Assembly: GCA_963832725.1 (NCBI GenBank)
Contig: CAWHVG010000002.1
Coordinates: 1,116,001-1,180,000, forward strand
Origin: JAEZBP01 sp963832725
GTDB lineage: Bacteria; Myxococcota_A; Polyangia; Polyangiales; Sandaracinaceae
Reading direction: 5' to 3'
DNA: 64,000 nt
Shown in pieces: positions 8,655-19,458 of this stretch (positions are counted from its first letter, which is position 1; every line of letters begins with the position of its first letter). Below the pieces are notes generated by a model, which worked only from the letters and a program-made list of their open reading frames with translations, made no database searches and had not been told where the DNA came from. The translations under genes and the position numbers were made by a program.

Positions 8655-11600
8655 CTACTCGCCGTAGGCGCAGGTGGAGCGCTCGAGACAGAACGGATCG
8701 TCGAGCACCTCCCACGCGAGCTCGCTCCCCTCGGAGGCGAGGTACCAGCCGATCGCGCTGACCAAGTACGCGCCTTCGTCGAAGACCTTGCTCGGGTCGA
8801 TGGGCAAGAGCACGTGCTGTCCGACCGGCACCGCCATCGCGTTGATGATGGCCGAGTGCCCGGTGAAGTCGCTCTGGGTGTGCCAGGGATCCAGCGACGC
8901 GAGGGAGCTCGCCGTGCGGCTCTCGCGCCCCCAGCGCAGGGGCGGGTCCAGCCGGTTGGGGCGGAGGCCGCCGTCCGCGGGCGCGAGCTGATGGTGACCG
9001 TTCGGATCGAAGTACTGCTGGCCGTCGCTCATGTCGTCGACGTCGAAGAGGAACCCCGGCGCGCCGTCGACGGGGTGGCGGTCCAGCCGCGAGAGCCCCT
9101 CGAGCACGTGGTAGTCGATCAGGACGTCGTCGGGGGTGACCTGCTCTCCGCCGTAGCGATCCGCGAAGCGCGCCGGCGCCCGCCAGTCCGCCAGCGCGTC
9201 CGGCGCGTCGGGGGGCAGGAACGCCAACACGCCCGCGGCTCGCGCGAACGCGTTTCCGGTGGCGAGCGGCACGGTGGTGTCGCCGGCCACGTTCATCACC
9301 AAGAGGCTCCGCGGGTGGTCCCCGAGGTCGACGTCGTCGGCCGTGGCCGGATCGAGGAAGACGTGCCGCGCGTAGCTCGCCGGGTCGGCCGGATCGAGCG
9401 CGATCTGCGCCAGCGCCGCGAGCTGCCTGAGGTCGGGCGTCTGGCGCCGCAAGCCGAGGCCCTCCACCGGCGCGGTCAGCCTCGTGTCCGGCTCGTACAC
9501 GGTCTGTCGGTACTTCGCGCAGTTCGAGCAGCTGGGGCCGTTGGCCGAGCGCCAGGTGTCGAGCACGTCGTTGACGGGAGGCTCCTGGCCGTCGAACCGG
9601 CAGGAGCCGAAGTCGAGCTGATCGCCGCCGCCGTCGTAGACCGTCAGGATCAGCGAGTCGCCCTCGCTGGCCGGGAGCTGGAGGCGGAAGCGACCGTCGG
9701 CACCGGCCGCGGCGCAGCGTGACTCTCCGTTGACCGGGTCGGTCAAGACGACCGCGTCTCCTTCGCTCAACGTGCCGGTCGACAAACATGCGATCTCGGT
9801 GCGCACGCGGTCGCTCAGATCTGGGAATCTCGAAGCGGATGGAGCGACCCTCTTCGGTGCAGGCGGTGTCGGTGCTGCCGCCGGCGACGGGCGTGGAGGT
9901 GAGGATCGGGCCCATCACCCTGAGCCAGATCGGGTTGCGGGCGGTGCCGAGCGAGGTCCGCAGGCCCACGTCGAAGAGCCCGCCGCCGCCCGAGACCGGC
10001 GCCGTGGCCACCACGGCCGGCTCCACGCCCGACATGATCATGCTGATGATGCCGCCGAGCGAGCTGCCCCACTGCATGTAGGGGCGGTCCCAGCCGCCGA
10101 GATCGGGCACGCCGTCGCCGTCGAAGTCGCCCGCGAGATCGACGGTGCCGTCGCCGTTCACGTCGCCGCTGAACTCGAGCGGATCCCCGTCGTCGCGGGG
10201 TGGGATCTGCCCCGGCTGCCAGCGCTCGCCGTTGGGATGATCGGGGTGGCCCTGCCAGCCGCGCACGATGCGCAGGCCCTGCATCAGGTCGAGGACCGTC
10301 TGCCTCAGCGCGTCGCGCGTGTGGAACATGTACGCGCTGAAGAAGAGTCCCGCGCTGTCGGGGGTGCCGTCGCCGTTGAGGTCGTACGCGCGGTCGATGC
10401 TGAGCGCGCGGCCGAGCGGAGCCAGGCAGTTGGTCGCCAGCACCGCTGAGAGCAGCGGGCGGAGCGAGTTGTCGAGCGGCAAGCCGTGGCCCTGCGCGTC
10501 GATGCTCACGGTGGCGATGCCGTGGCGCGCGGTCAGCCCGGCGAATGCCACCGCTTCCAGGTTGAGGCTGCCGTACCCGTGCGCATAGAGCGTGACGGGG
10601 AAGGGCTGTTGATGGTGCTGCGTCTCCTTCGGGATGACGATGAAGATGGGGATCAGATCCCGCTCGACCTGGGCGTCACCGGTGGTCCGGTCCACCTGCC
10701 ACACGTCGTCCGGGCTCTCCGCCGCCGGATAGCCGAGCAGATAGGGCGACTCGTAGAAGCCGAACGCCATGTGGGAGACGGACTCCTCGAGGCTGTCGAG
10801 CACGGCGCCGAGCTGCTCGGAGGGGATGCCGAGGCCGTCGGTGGGAAGCCCTTCGAGCGCGGCTCGGAGCTGCGCTGGGCGTGATGGTGTAGAGCGCGGG
10901 CTCGGGATCGCAGTGGTGCGTGCGCGAGCCGCCGTGTAGCGGCGCGAGCTTCATGCGGGCGGGGAAGTCGTCGGCCAAGTGGGCGAACGGACCGCGGCCG
11001 TAGAGGCCTTCGCGCAGCGCGACCAGGTCGGCGCGTGTCGACTCGGTGGTGAACGTCCAGGCGAACGCCACTCCGTCCCAGCCGCGCGAGGACAGATCGC
11101 CGTAGATGGTCGGGTGGTCCTGGAAGATGCCCGGCAGCGGCGCGAGCGACTCGCGCTGCGACACGTGGTGCACGACGTCGAAGGGCGAGCGCACCGGCTG
11201 GCCGTCGGGGCCCACCATCCGATCGGTGATGACCACCGCGTACTCGCGCATCTCCTCCAGCGGGACAATCGGCCGCACCATCAGCGTGTTCGTCTGCCGC
11301 TCGTAGAACCAGAGCATGCGGTCGACGGTCTCGTTCGGCGTGCCGTCCAGGCGGCCGTCTAGCGTGTTCGGGTGGTCGAGGACGCCGTCGAAGTCCGTGT
11401 CCTCGCCCGGATCGAGCATGCCGTTGCCGTTGGTGTCCTCTTCGACGGTCTCGAAGAGGAGGTTGGAGCTGCCGTCGCGCGGGTCGTTCGTGTAGTAGGC
11501 GTTCGGGTCGGCGACCACGCGCGGAAAGAGGCCGCTGCCGACGTCGAGCGGGATGGGCACGCCCGTCTGCATGTCGACGAGGTAGATGGCGTGGCGTGCG

Positions 11601-11980
11601 AAGTCGGTGGCCGAGAAGTGCCCGCGGCCCTGCCGGCGGAGCAGCGCGTCGGTGTCGATCGGCGCGTCGAACGAGAGCGTGATCGGCGCGAACGTCCCCC
11701 AGCCGTCCAGGTGGTCGAAGTTCGCGCGCAGGTTCCGCTCCATGGCGGAGGGCGCGATCTGGCTGGCGTTCAGCCGGCGGCCGGTGGGCGAAGTGGGATC
11801 CGGCCATGTCGCCACGTCGTTCGGAAGCGGGATCTGCGGGAGCGGCTCGGCGGCGAGGTCCCAGACGATCCGCGGCCCCGTGCCGGGCGGCGTCATGCGC
11901 CACCCTTCCGCCATCCCCCCACCGTCGCAGGCGACGAGGACGGCGCACGAGACCGCGAGGAGCGCGGTGCGAGAGAGCAT
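8655..11980 (-). CDS. Large lipoprotein alpha/beta hydrolase with Ca-binding-type loops, two frameshifts
   Basis: The start ATG 11980 gives MLSRTALLAVSCAVLVAC, a lipoprotein signal. Allowing two +1 errors (about 10884 and 9818) the product is about 1107 residues. The hydrolase part has HGYG (oxyanion region), the nucleophile in WGSSLGG, an acid in NVAGDTTVP and several candidate His near the C-terminus. Asp-rich loops of the type DxNGDGxxD occur before the nucleophile (DLNGDGTPD, DVNGDGTVD, DFDGDGVPD) and in the N-terminal half (DTNGNGMLD), like dockerin/EF-hand calcium sites. The second frameshift lies directly beside GATC. Likely a secreted esterase or lipase-like enzyme; substrate unknown. 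Confidence 0.65.
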
Positions 11981-12186
11981 CACCGCGGCAGTGTATCCCG
12001 AGCCGGCCCGTCTCGTGCCAGCGTCGGCGCGCGCGGCGCTCACGCCACCCGTCGCGGCGTCGGGTCCGCGTCGGTGCGCGGCACGCCGGACGGGGTCCAG
12101 CCGGTGTTCACCCCGCGTTTCGGCTCTCCATGAGCTCGGATTGTGCCGGTAGGCAGGGTGCCGACCCGTGATAGAGTCGCGCCGCT

Positions 12187-13381
12187 TTGAGTGACGAGGG
12201 GCCCAGTCGGGACAGCTACGAGTACGGCGAGCGTCAGGTCCGGCCGATGCCGGAGCGCTCGTTCCGGATCGGCGAGGGGCGCGTGTCGGCGTCCATCGCG
12301 CTGCTCCTCGGGAGCCTCGCGTTCTTCGGCGCGCTCGCGTGGCGCTTTCCGGAGGTCCTCACCACGCGCGAGCTACGCGAGGTCTACGACGTCGATCTGC
12401 TCCGCGTGGTGCTGCGCACCAGCATGTGGGTAGCGATCGCGTTCGGGATCTTCGGGTTCGTGCGCAGCCGGGGCCGCTATTGGACCGGCGCCGCTCGGCG
12501 TCGTCCTGGCGCTGGGCGCGTACTTCGTCGGCGGTCCCCTCGAGGCGCACGCCGTCGATCAGATCGGGCCCGGGATCGGGCTCGACTGGATGGTCCTCGA
12601 CCTCCTCAAGTCGACGGTCATCTTCATCTTCCTCGAGAAGGCGTTCCCCAAGTACCGAGAGCAACCAATCCTGCGGCCCGAGTGGCGATTGGACCTCGGC
12701 TACTTCGCGCTCAACCACCTCTTCCTCGGGGTGGTCCTGATCATCGCCAACGGTTTCGCGCCGACCGTGTTCGGCTGGGCGGTCAACGACTCGGTCCAGG
12801 CCTTCGTGTCGAGCATCTGGCTCCCGGCGCAGGTCCTCCTGCTGATGTTCTGCGCGGACTTCGTGCAGTACTGGATCCACCGCGCCTACCACGAGATCCC
12901 TTGGCTCTGGGGCATCCACGCGGTCCACCACTCCGCCGAGCACCTCGACTGGCTCGCCGGATCTCGCACGCACCTGCTGGAGACCATCCTCGACCGGGCG
13001 CTCGTGATGGTGCCGCTCTACCTCCTCGGCCCCCGCACCGAAGCGCTGAACCTCTACGTGATCATCATCGCCTTCCAGGCCGTGCTGATTCACAGCAACT
13101 TCGGTGTCCCCTTCGGTCCCCTCGGCTATTTCTTCGTGACGCCGAAGTTCCACCATTGGCATCACAGCAAAGACAAGCCGGCGATCGACACCAACTACGC
13201 GGCGCACCTCGCCATCCTCGACCTGATGTTCGGCACGTTCCACATGCCGAAGGAGCATTGGCCGAAGGAGTACGGCACGCTGAAGAGGCTCCCGCGAACC
13301 TTCCTCGGCCAGCTCGCGTACCCGTTTCGGAAGCCCGCGGCGTACGCATCCCCCGACGAGAATCGCTCCGCCGAGGGATGA
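12187..13381 (+). CDS. Sterol desaturase/fatty acid hydroxylase superfamily protein, frameshifted
   Basis: A membrane di-iron oxygenase. The His clusters are present: HRAYH, HAVHH, HSNFG nearby, and HHWHHS. Hydrophobic segments sit at about residues 35-55, 70-90, 100-115 and 135-175. A TTG at 12187 is the first start in frame; ATG 12247 is an alternative. At 12478-12482 (CTATTGGACC) the frame changes by +1 or -2. A GATCGG there would restore Leu-Ile-Gly-Pro, but this cannot be decided by eye. Total about 397 residues. It probably hydroxylates a lipid chain or sterol-like substrate at the inner membrane. No partner gene is adjacent. Confidence 0.75.
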
Positions 13382-13691
13382 GCGCATCCGCGCAGGCTCG
13401 CAGATGCACCTCGACTTCACGGTCACCAGCCTGCGCCTCGCGGGTCCGGTCCGCTACCGCCTGGAATCCGTTCACCCGTCGCACTGAGCGACACGAGTAG
13501 CACACCGAGGGTTCATGCCGACGGCGTGCGCCTCCGCTCGACGGTCGCGGCGTTCGTCCGCCGGTCGGTCGGCGTGCGCCGGCCAGAGCGCCCATGTGTC
13601 GTGCGTGCGCTGATGCACGTGACGCACACACACCGCCCGCTGCGCGCTCCGGTCACACGGCGCGCCGATGTGATGTGTCACCCGTACGGGC
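13382..13691. other. No supported gene
   Basis: This 310-bp stretch between convergent genes contains a 27-codon open frame (13404-13487, MHLDFTVTSLRL...) without a ribosome site. Nothing else was recognised. Confidence 0.5.
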
Positions 13692-13910
13692 TCACATGCG
13701 CGCTCGGTGCTCGCGCAGCCCCTCGAAGCGCTGGCGCAGATCGCGGAGCCGGTCCTTGAGCTCGCTCGCCGTCTCCTCCGAGGCCCGCTTGGCCTTCTGC
13801 TCGGCCTCGAATACCTCCTCATCGAGCTTGTCGTAGCGCTGCTTCGCCTCCATCCCGGCGAGGTGCAGGCGAACCCGCGCCTCGTCGCGCACACGCGTCA
13901 GCTCGTTCAT
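13692..13910 (-). CDS. Small coiled-coil protein, paralogue of 19185-19436
   Basis: 72 residues from ATG 13910. Charged, helical, probably a coiled coil: EARVRLHLAGMEAKQRYDKL followed by Glu/Lys-rich heptads. The same core, with R-x-x-V/I-R-V-K/R-L-H-L-A-S/G-M-D/E, recurs in the 83-residue protein at 19185. An upstream ATG at 13956 (MATLKAEN) is off by one base, so the gene may be about 87 residues with a consensus error near 13930. Function unknown. The charge pattern suggests a scaffold or nucleoid-type helper, but that is a guess. Confidence 0.6.
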   Translation of the reverse strand: MNELTRVRDEARVRLHLAGMEAKQRYDKLDEEVFEAEQKAKRASEETASELKDRLRDLRQRFEGLREHRARM

Positions 13911-14078
13911 CAGCTGTTGGATCTCGTCCTTGGTTTTCTGCTTTCAGGGTCGCCATGCAGGGGCATCTAGGACCCGTCGTGCGACGCCAAGGCGAGGCAT
14001 CGGGGCAGGAATCGGGAGATGCACGGTGGGTCCGGCGCGGTGATCGAGGCGCGCGTGTCCAGCCCGCGGCGGCTCGCG

Positions 14079-17000
14079 TCAGAGCGCGGCGGCGAACTCG
14101 CGGGCGAGCTCGAGGGGGAGCGGGCGGTCTTTGTACTCTTGCGCGGTGGCGGCGCGGAGGAGCTTGGTGATGGCGGCCGGGAAGTCCGAAAGCCGCGCGG
14201 CGTCCTCGAAGGGGTCGCGGGTCATGTGGGCGATGATGCGGTCGCGCGGGTTGTCGATGTCGTCGAAGAAGGTGCGGCCGGTGGTGACGTTGTAGATGGC
14301 ACCCGCCAGCGCGTAGACGTCGGCGCGCCCGTCGAGCTCGACCGGATCGAGCACCTGCTCGGGGGCGATGTACCCCGGCGTGCCGGCGACGAAGCGGCCC
14401 GCCGAGTCCTGAGGGACGCGGTTGGCGCGCACCATCCCGAAGTCGATGACGACGGTGGCCAGAGGTTGCGCCAGCGCGGGATCGCGATGCTTGGTCGGGT
14501 CGAAGGTCTCGCCGCGCACCAGCGGCAGCCGCAGCCAGAGGTTGGCGGGCTTGATGTCCCGGTGGACGAGGCCGGCGCCGTGCAGCGCGGCGAGCCCGGC
14601 GCAGGTCTCGGTGACCACCTGCTTGAGCTCGAAGAACGACATGGGCTTGGCGCTCGCGTACTCCTTGAGGTCGGCGCCGATCAGCAGCTCGAGGACCAGG
14701 AAGGGGATGTCGTCCGCCACGCCGCGGTCGATGATGTTGGCGACGTTCGGGTGGTAGATGCCCGCCAGCGCTTTGGCCTCTTCCACGAACGAGGCGAGGA
14801 TGCCTTCACGTTCGACGTCGTTGGCCTGGGCCAGGGCGTCGGCCTTCGGGATCTTCAGCACGAAGAAGCGGTCCGCGCCGGGTTTGCGGACGAGCCAGAC
14901 GGATTCCGACGCCACCTTCGCCGAGCCGCTGGAGCAGCTCGTAGCCGGCGATGACGGTAGGCGCTTTCTTCTTCTTCGTCGGCGGCGGTGGCGGCGAGCG
15001 GCGCACGGCCGCGCGGACGGCGGTCTCCACCAGCGCCGAGGTGACGGGGCCGAGCGAGGTGAACCACACCTCGAGCATCGACAGCTCGCGGGCGCGGATC
15101 GCGCGGGCCACCAAGCCGGCCACGCGCGGGGCGTTCTCGGTCGTCGATCGCGTCAGCGAGTCTTCGAGGCTCTGGTCGCTGGCCGGATGGAGCGCCTTGA
15201 CCGGATCGGCGAGCGCGCCGTGCAGCCGCTCGGCGGCCAACACGAGCTCGAGGCACATCGACTCGAGCTCCGGGCTCGGGCCGCTGGCGCCCGCGAACTG
15301 GGCGAGGCCGCGGCCGAGCGCTCTGAGCGCATGCGCCAGCTCGGTCTCGCCCGCGTGGAGCGCGCTCAGGGCGGCTTCGGCGTCGCCCGACCACGCGCCG
15401 TCGGCCTGCTCGGAGGAGACCGCGTTGCGGAGCGCGTCCGCCTGCTCGGCGCAGTGCGCCAGCGCGCCATCGGCCATCATCGGCAACGCGTTGGTGAGCG
15501 CGAGCAGCACGGCCGGGCAATCGATGACCAGCGCCCACCAGGCGGCGAAGGGTCCGAGCCAGGCGACGTCGTCGACCTCGCCGAGCGCCGTGCCGCGCGT
15601 CGTGTCCACCAGCCGCCAGAAGAGCGCGGAGAGCGCGGACGAGAGCGGTGGCGGCATCTCTCGAGAGCCGTCGGCGAGGCCCTCCAGCTTGCGCAGCCAG
15701 AGGCAGGTGTCGTGCGCGGTGGGGCCGCGCCCCGGGCCGAGCTCGGAGTCCTCGCCGAGCGCGTCGAGCGCGTAGCCGCCGAGGCGGATGGCGAGCACCT
15801 CGAGCGGGACGTCCAGCCTCCGGTCGCCTTCGTCGGCCTGCCGGCGTTGCTTCACGATCTCGAGGATCTCGGCGGGCGCGCGGGCGACGGTGGCCCAGGC
15901 CTCTTCGAGGTCGGGCTGATCGACCTGCGTGCCGGCCGGCCGGGTGGCCAAGAGCGGGCCCCACAGGCGCAGCGCCAGGGAGCGAGCGCAGCCTTCGACG
16001 GCGTTGATGGCCGCGGCGCGATGGCGGAGGGTGCCTTCGCCGAGCGCGATCCGATGGGCTTCTTCGAAGGTGCGCTCGAGCGAGCCCGCGAAGCGCGCCG
16101 CGCGGGCGTCGGCTTCCTCGTCGTCGTACTGCGCGGCGATGCGGACCAGGTTCTCGAGACCGAGCTCGAGATCGAGCGGGTCGCGCTCGGCGCCGTCGAT
16201 GGGATCCGTGTGCGCGATGACCTCCAGCCAGCGCCGCCACTCGTCCACCGCTTCCGCGCGGGCACGGCGCGCCGATTCGCGCAGCTTCGACAGCGGCGCT
16301 TCGACCGCCTCGTTGCGCAGCCCCCGCCGCCAGAGGGTGCCCAGGCCGCGGGCCATCGCGCGCGCGGCGATGGCGCCGCCTTCGCCGGCGAGGATGCGGG
16401 TGATCGGCCGATCCCAGAGGTCGCGCCGCTCGAAGTAGAGGTAGGGCGTGGCGGCGGCGAGCGCGGCCAGCGCCCAGGGCTCTTCCTCGTCGGAGTCGAG
16501 GATGGCGATGAGCTCGCTGGCGAGGAAGCCGAGGCGTGCGGCGGGGAGCGAGGCAAACGCGGTGATGGCGCGCTGCCGGAGTACGCGTGACTCGCCGCGC
16601 ACCCAGTCGAGGAGAGTGCCCTCGAGCTGCTCGACGCGGCCGGTCAAGCGGCCGAGCGCGCGCGCCGCGTGGACCCAGACCAGCGGCTCGGGATGGAGAA
16701 GGAGCGGCTGCAAGACCTGCAGCGTGCGGCCGACCAGCGCCGGATCGGCGAGCGGGGGCATGCCGTCGACGCACACCTCCAAGCATCGGGCCGCGAGCAC
16801 CCGAGCTCGCAGTGAGCCGTGGGCGGGCCGTCCAATCAACGCCTCGAAAGTCTCCGCCGATCCCCAATCCACGTGCCCAGCTCGGGCACCGAGAGCGCGC
16901 TCGCGCCGGCTTCCCAGAGCAGGATCTCCATCCGCGCTGCGGCCTCGGCGTTCTCGGGGAGGGCGAAGCGATCGCCTTTGCCGAGCAGCGGCGCGCAGGC

Positions 17001-17387
17001 CAGCGCGTCGGCCAGCGGCCCCTCGACGACGCGGTCGCGGGCGGCGGCGACGGCGAAGTCCTCGGAGCCCGGGCGCGCGGCGGCGAGCAGCTCGGCCATC
17101 CGCGCGTCGCGCCGGGCGGCGCTGGCAGCGCACCAGATGAGCACGATCTCGCCTTCAGGCGCGCCGAAGAGCTCGGTGAGGGCGGCGCGTCCTTCTTCCC
17201 AGCGCGTCGCCTCCGGCAGCGCCTCGTCGAGAACGTCGGCGGCGCGCTCGCACTCCTCGGTCAGCGCGATCGGCGCCGATTCGCCGGCCCGGCGCCACCG
17301 GGCGTGCAGCGCGCCGAACACGCCGGGGCTCTCGGCGGCCGCCGCGGTCAAGATGGAGAGCGCTTCCGATACGCGTTCGCCGAGCAT
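14079..17387 (-). CDS. HEAT-like repeat protein with C-terminal Ser/Thr kinase domain, two frameshifts
   Basis: About 1102 residues after correcting two single-base errors (about 16860 and 14905, both on GATC). Residues 1-780 are Ala/Leu-rich paired helices of HEAT/ARM character (LVWVHAARALGRLTGRVEQL is one unit). A Pro/Lys linker (PPPPPTKKKK) leads to a kinase domain at about residues 800-1100: GEGGVGSV (P-loop), FFVLK (ATP lysine), HRDIKPAN (catalytic loop), VIDFGMV (DFG) and GYIAPEQ (APE). All catalytic residues are present. There is no transmembrane segment, so it is cytosolic. Most bacterial kinases carry the kinase domain at the N-terminus; here it is C-terminal. Divergent from hcp, 190 bp away. 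Confidence 0.8.
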
Positions 17388-17577
17388 CGCGATCTGGCGA
17401 CATCGTACACGTTTTCGCGATGGAGCTGGACCGTGCCGAGGTGAATTTGCAGGCGGCGCGAAAAAAACGAAGCGAGGGGGTTTGCACCAGGCGAGGCATG
17501 GTTAGACTGTCGTGGCCCGAGAGGGGCAGCGGGAGAGCAAGGGGCTCTCTCGTCATTTCCAAAACGGAGAGTGAACC

Positions 17578-18078
17578 ATGGGTCTCAACGCATACGCCGC
17601 CCTCACCTACAACGGCACCGCCCTCGCTGGTGATACTACGATGACCTCGATCGGCGGAGTCGACGTCTCCGCGGATCATATGGAGCTCTACGAGGTCAAG
17701 TGGGGCACCCGGGTCGGCACCGAGGGCCAGGCGCACCGCGCGTCCTCGCACCGCCGGATCATGCCGATCCGCATCATGAAGCGCGTCGACCAGACGACGC
17801 CGGAGCTCTACCAGGCGCTCACGCAGAACATGACGCTCGCGGGCGACATCAAGATCTTCGACACGAACCCCGAGGACGGCACCACCCGTCACCGCTTCAC
17901 GATCACGATCGGCGGAGCGCGCATCCTCGCCGTCGAGAGCTGCAGCCCGGACGCGTTCGACGCCGACGTCTCGAACCGCCCCCCCTACGAGGTGGTCGAG
18001 CTCGTGCCGCACACGATCACGTACACCGACGTGGTGAACTCGAAGGAGTACACCGACGAGTGGAGCACCGCGGTCTGA
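17578..18078 (+). CDS. hcp: Type VI secretion tube protein Hcp
   Basis: 166 residues, the usual Hcp length. Hcp hexamers stack into the inner tube of the type VI secretion apparatus and also act as effector carriers. Visible features: the beta-rich N-terminus, TTPELYQALTQNM (the conserved 'SP-LYQA' helix region), GDIKIFDTN, HRFTITIGGARILAVES and the C-terminal VELVPHTITYTD. GGAGAG lies 8-10 nt upstream of the ATG. It stands alone with its own terminator. No sheath, baseplate or ClpV gene is in the window, so it is an orphan that either serves a system encoded elsewhere or acts as a secreted carrier. Confidence 0.8.
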   Translation: MGLNAYAALTYNGTALAGDTTMTSIGGVDVSADHMELYEVKWGTRVGTEGQAHRASSHRRIMPIRIMKRVDQTTPELYQALTQNMTLAGDIKIFDTNPEDGTTRHRFTITIGGARILAVESCSPDAFDADVSNRPPYEVVELVPHTITYTDVVNSKEYTDEWSTAV

Positions 18079-18104
18079 TCACCGCCTGACGTTCCGACTC
18101 GAGC

Positions 18105-18141
18105 GAACGGGAGAGTGGGCTTCGGCCTGCTCTCCCGTTTC
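18105..18141 (+). terminator. Intrinsic terminator of hcp
   Basis: A 14- to 16-bp stem (two mismatches) with a TTCG loop, followed by GTTTCGCATTTC, 27 nt after the hcp stop codon. A strong, dedicated terminator fits a highly expressed single gene. Confidence 0.75.
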
Positions 18142-18205
18142 GCATTTCGGCGGTCGTCTAGCGGAGGACATCTAGGCCGACAGGTCGGGCCGCGCGCGGC
18201 GCCGC

Positions 18206-19098
18206 TCAGCGACCGCCTTCCAGCTCTTCGAGCGTCTTGGGCCAGCTCTTCTTGAGCAGCCGCGAGAGCGAGCGATCGGCGAGCAGCTTCCCGCCCGTCT
18301 GACAGCCGGCGCAGTAGTTGGCCTCGTTCTCGGCGTAGACGATGCGCTGGACGGGCGCGCCGCAGACGGGGCAGGGCTCCTTGTACTTGCCGTGCACCGC
18401 CATCTCTTTGCGGAAGGCGGTGACCTTCTCGGGGAAGCCTTCACCGGTCTCGGCGCGGAGCCGCTCGACCCACTCGGTGAGCACGCTCTGTGTCGCCTCG
18501 TGCAGCGCCCGCATCTCCTCGGCGGAGAGCTGGTCGCTGAGCTTCATCGGCGAGAGCCTGGCGCGGTGGAGGATCTCGTCGCTGTAGGCGTTGCCGACCC
18601 CGCTGATAGCGGCGGTCGGTGAGGGCGCGCTTGAGGGTGTGCCGCTCGCGCGTGAGGCCGCGCGGAACGCGGTCGGATCGGCTTCGAGCGGCTCGATGCC
18701 CGCCGCGCGCGAACGCGGCCAGCCCCTCTTCGCCGCGCACCAGGTGGAGCGACGCCCGTTTCTTCTTGCGGCCTCGGTGAGGATCAGCGTGCCGTCGTCG
18801 AAGTCGAACGCGGCCAGCCCACCCGGCCCGGGATCTTCGCGCCGGGCTTGGCGTCCCACCGGAAGCGGCCCGCGATCATCAGGTGGATGACGATGAAGCG
18901 AGCCTCGCTCAGCTCCAGCACGATGCGCTTGGCCATCCGACGCACGGCCCGCACCTCGCGGCCCACCACCTCGCCGATCGGCGGGTCGACCGAGCGCAGG
19001 ACGAAGGGGCTGGCCAGGCGGATCGCCGAGAGCGTGTGGCCGACGACGCGCTTGTCGATGGCGTCGACGTAGACCGTGACGTCGGGGAGCTCGGGCAT
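18206..19098 (-). CDS. Formamidopyrimidine-DNA glycosylase family (Fpg/Nei), multiple frameshifts
   Basis: The start MPELPDVTVYVDAIDKRVVG carries the catalytic Pro2 and Glu3 of Fpg/Nei base-excision glycosylases. The segment GVGNAYSDEIL is the conserved helix-two-turn-helix. The C-terminus has the zinc finger CPVCGAPVQR ... NYCAGCQTGGK. About five single-base indels separate these blocks (around 18825, 18770, 18698, 18658 and 18610), all in short G or C runs. Length agrees with a normal 270-300-residue enzyme once they are corrected. The gene is either a decaying pseudogene or a poorly resolved stretch of the assembly. It would remove oxidised bases from DNA. Confidence 0.7.
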
Positions 19099-19184
19099 GT
19101 CGTTTTTGTAGCGCGTCGCGGCCGCGCCGAGGAGGGGGCCTTGCGCCTCCGCCGCCGGGGTGCATCTGACGCGCGGAGGTAGAC

Positions 19185-19436
19185 ATGGGAGAAGCGAAGA
19201 AGCAGCTCGACTCGATGCGCCACGATCTCACTCAGCTCCGCGACACGATCCGCGTGAAGCTCCACCTGGCGAGCATGGACGTGCGGGACCGCTACGCCGA
19301 GCTCGAGCCCGAGGTCGCGAAGTTCGAGCAGCGGGCCGAGCAGGTCGGCGGTGAGGTCGGTGCCGAGCTCCGGGAGAGCTGGGCGCACCTGAAGAAGGCG
19401 CTGACGCACATCCGCGACGAGCTCGAGACGCGCTGA
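19185..19436 (+). CDS. Small coiled-coil protein, paralogue of 13692-13910
   Basis: 83 residues, charged and helical (MGEAKKQLDSMRHDL, VKLHLASMDVRDRYAELEPE). The ATG follows a GAGGTAG ribosome site by about 5 nt. It shares the central RxKLHLASMxxRxRY block with the protein at 13692, so the pair is a small paralogous family. No membrane segment or known domain. Divergent from the glycosylase gene. Confidence 0.65.
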   Translation: MGEAKKQLDSMRHDLTQLRDTIRVKLHLASMDVRDRYAELEPEVAKFEQRAEQVGGEVGAELRESWAHLKKALTHIRDELETR

Positions 19437-19458
19437 GCCCGCTCGTCGAGCGCGGCAA

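Noticed and set aside
13404..13487. 27-codon open frame after the hydroxylase gene
   Set aside because: No ribosome site, no conservation visible, too short to support.
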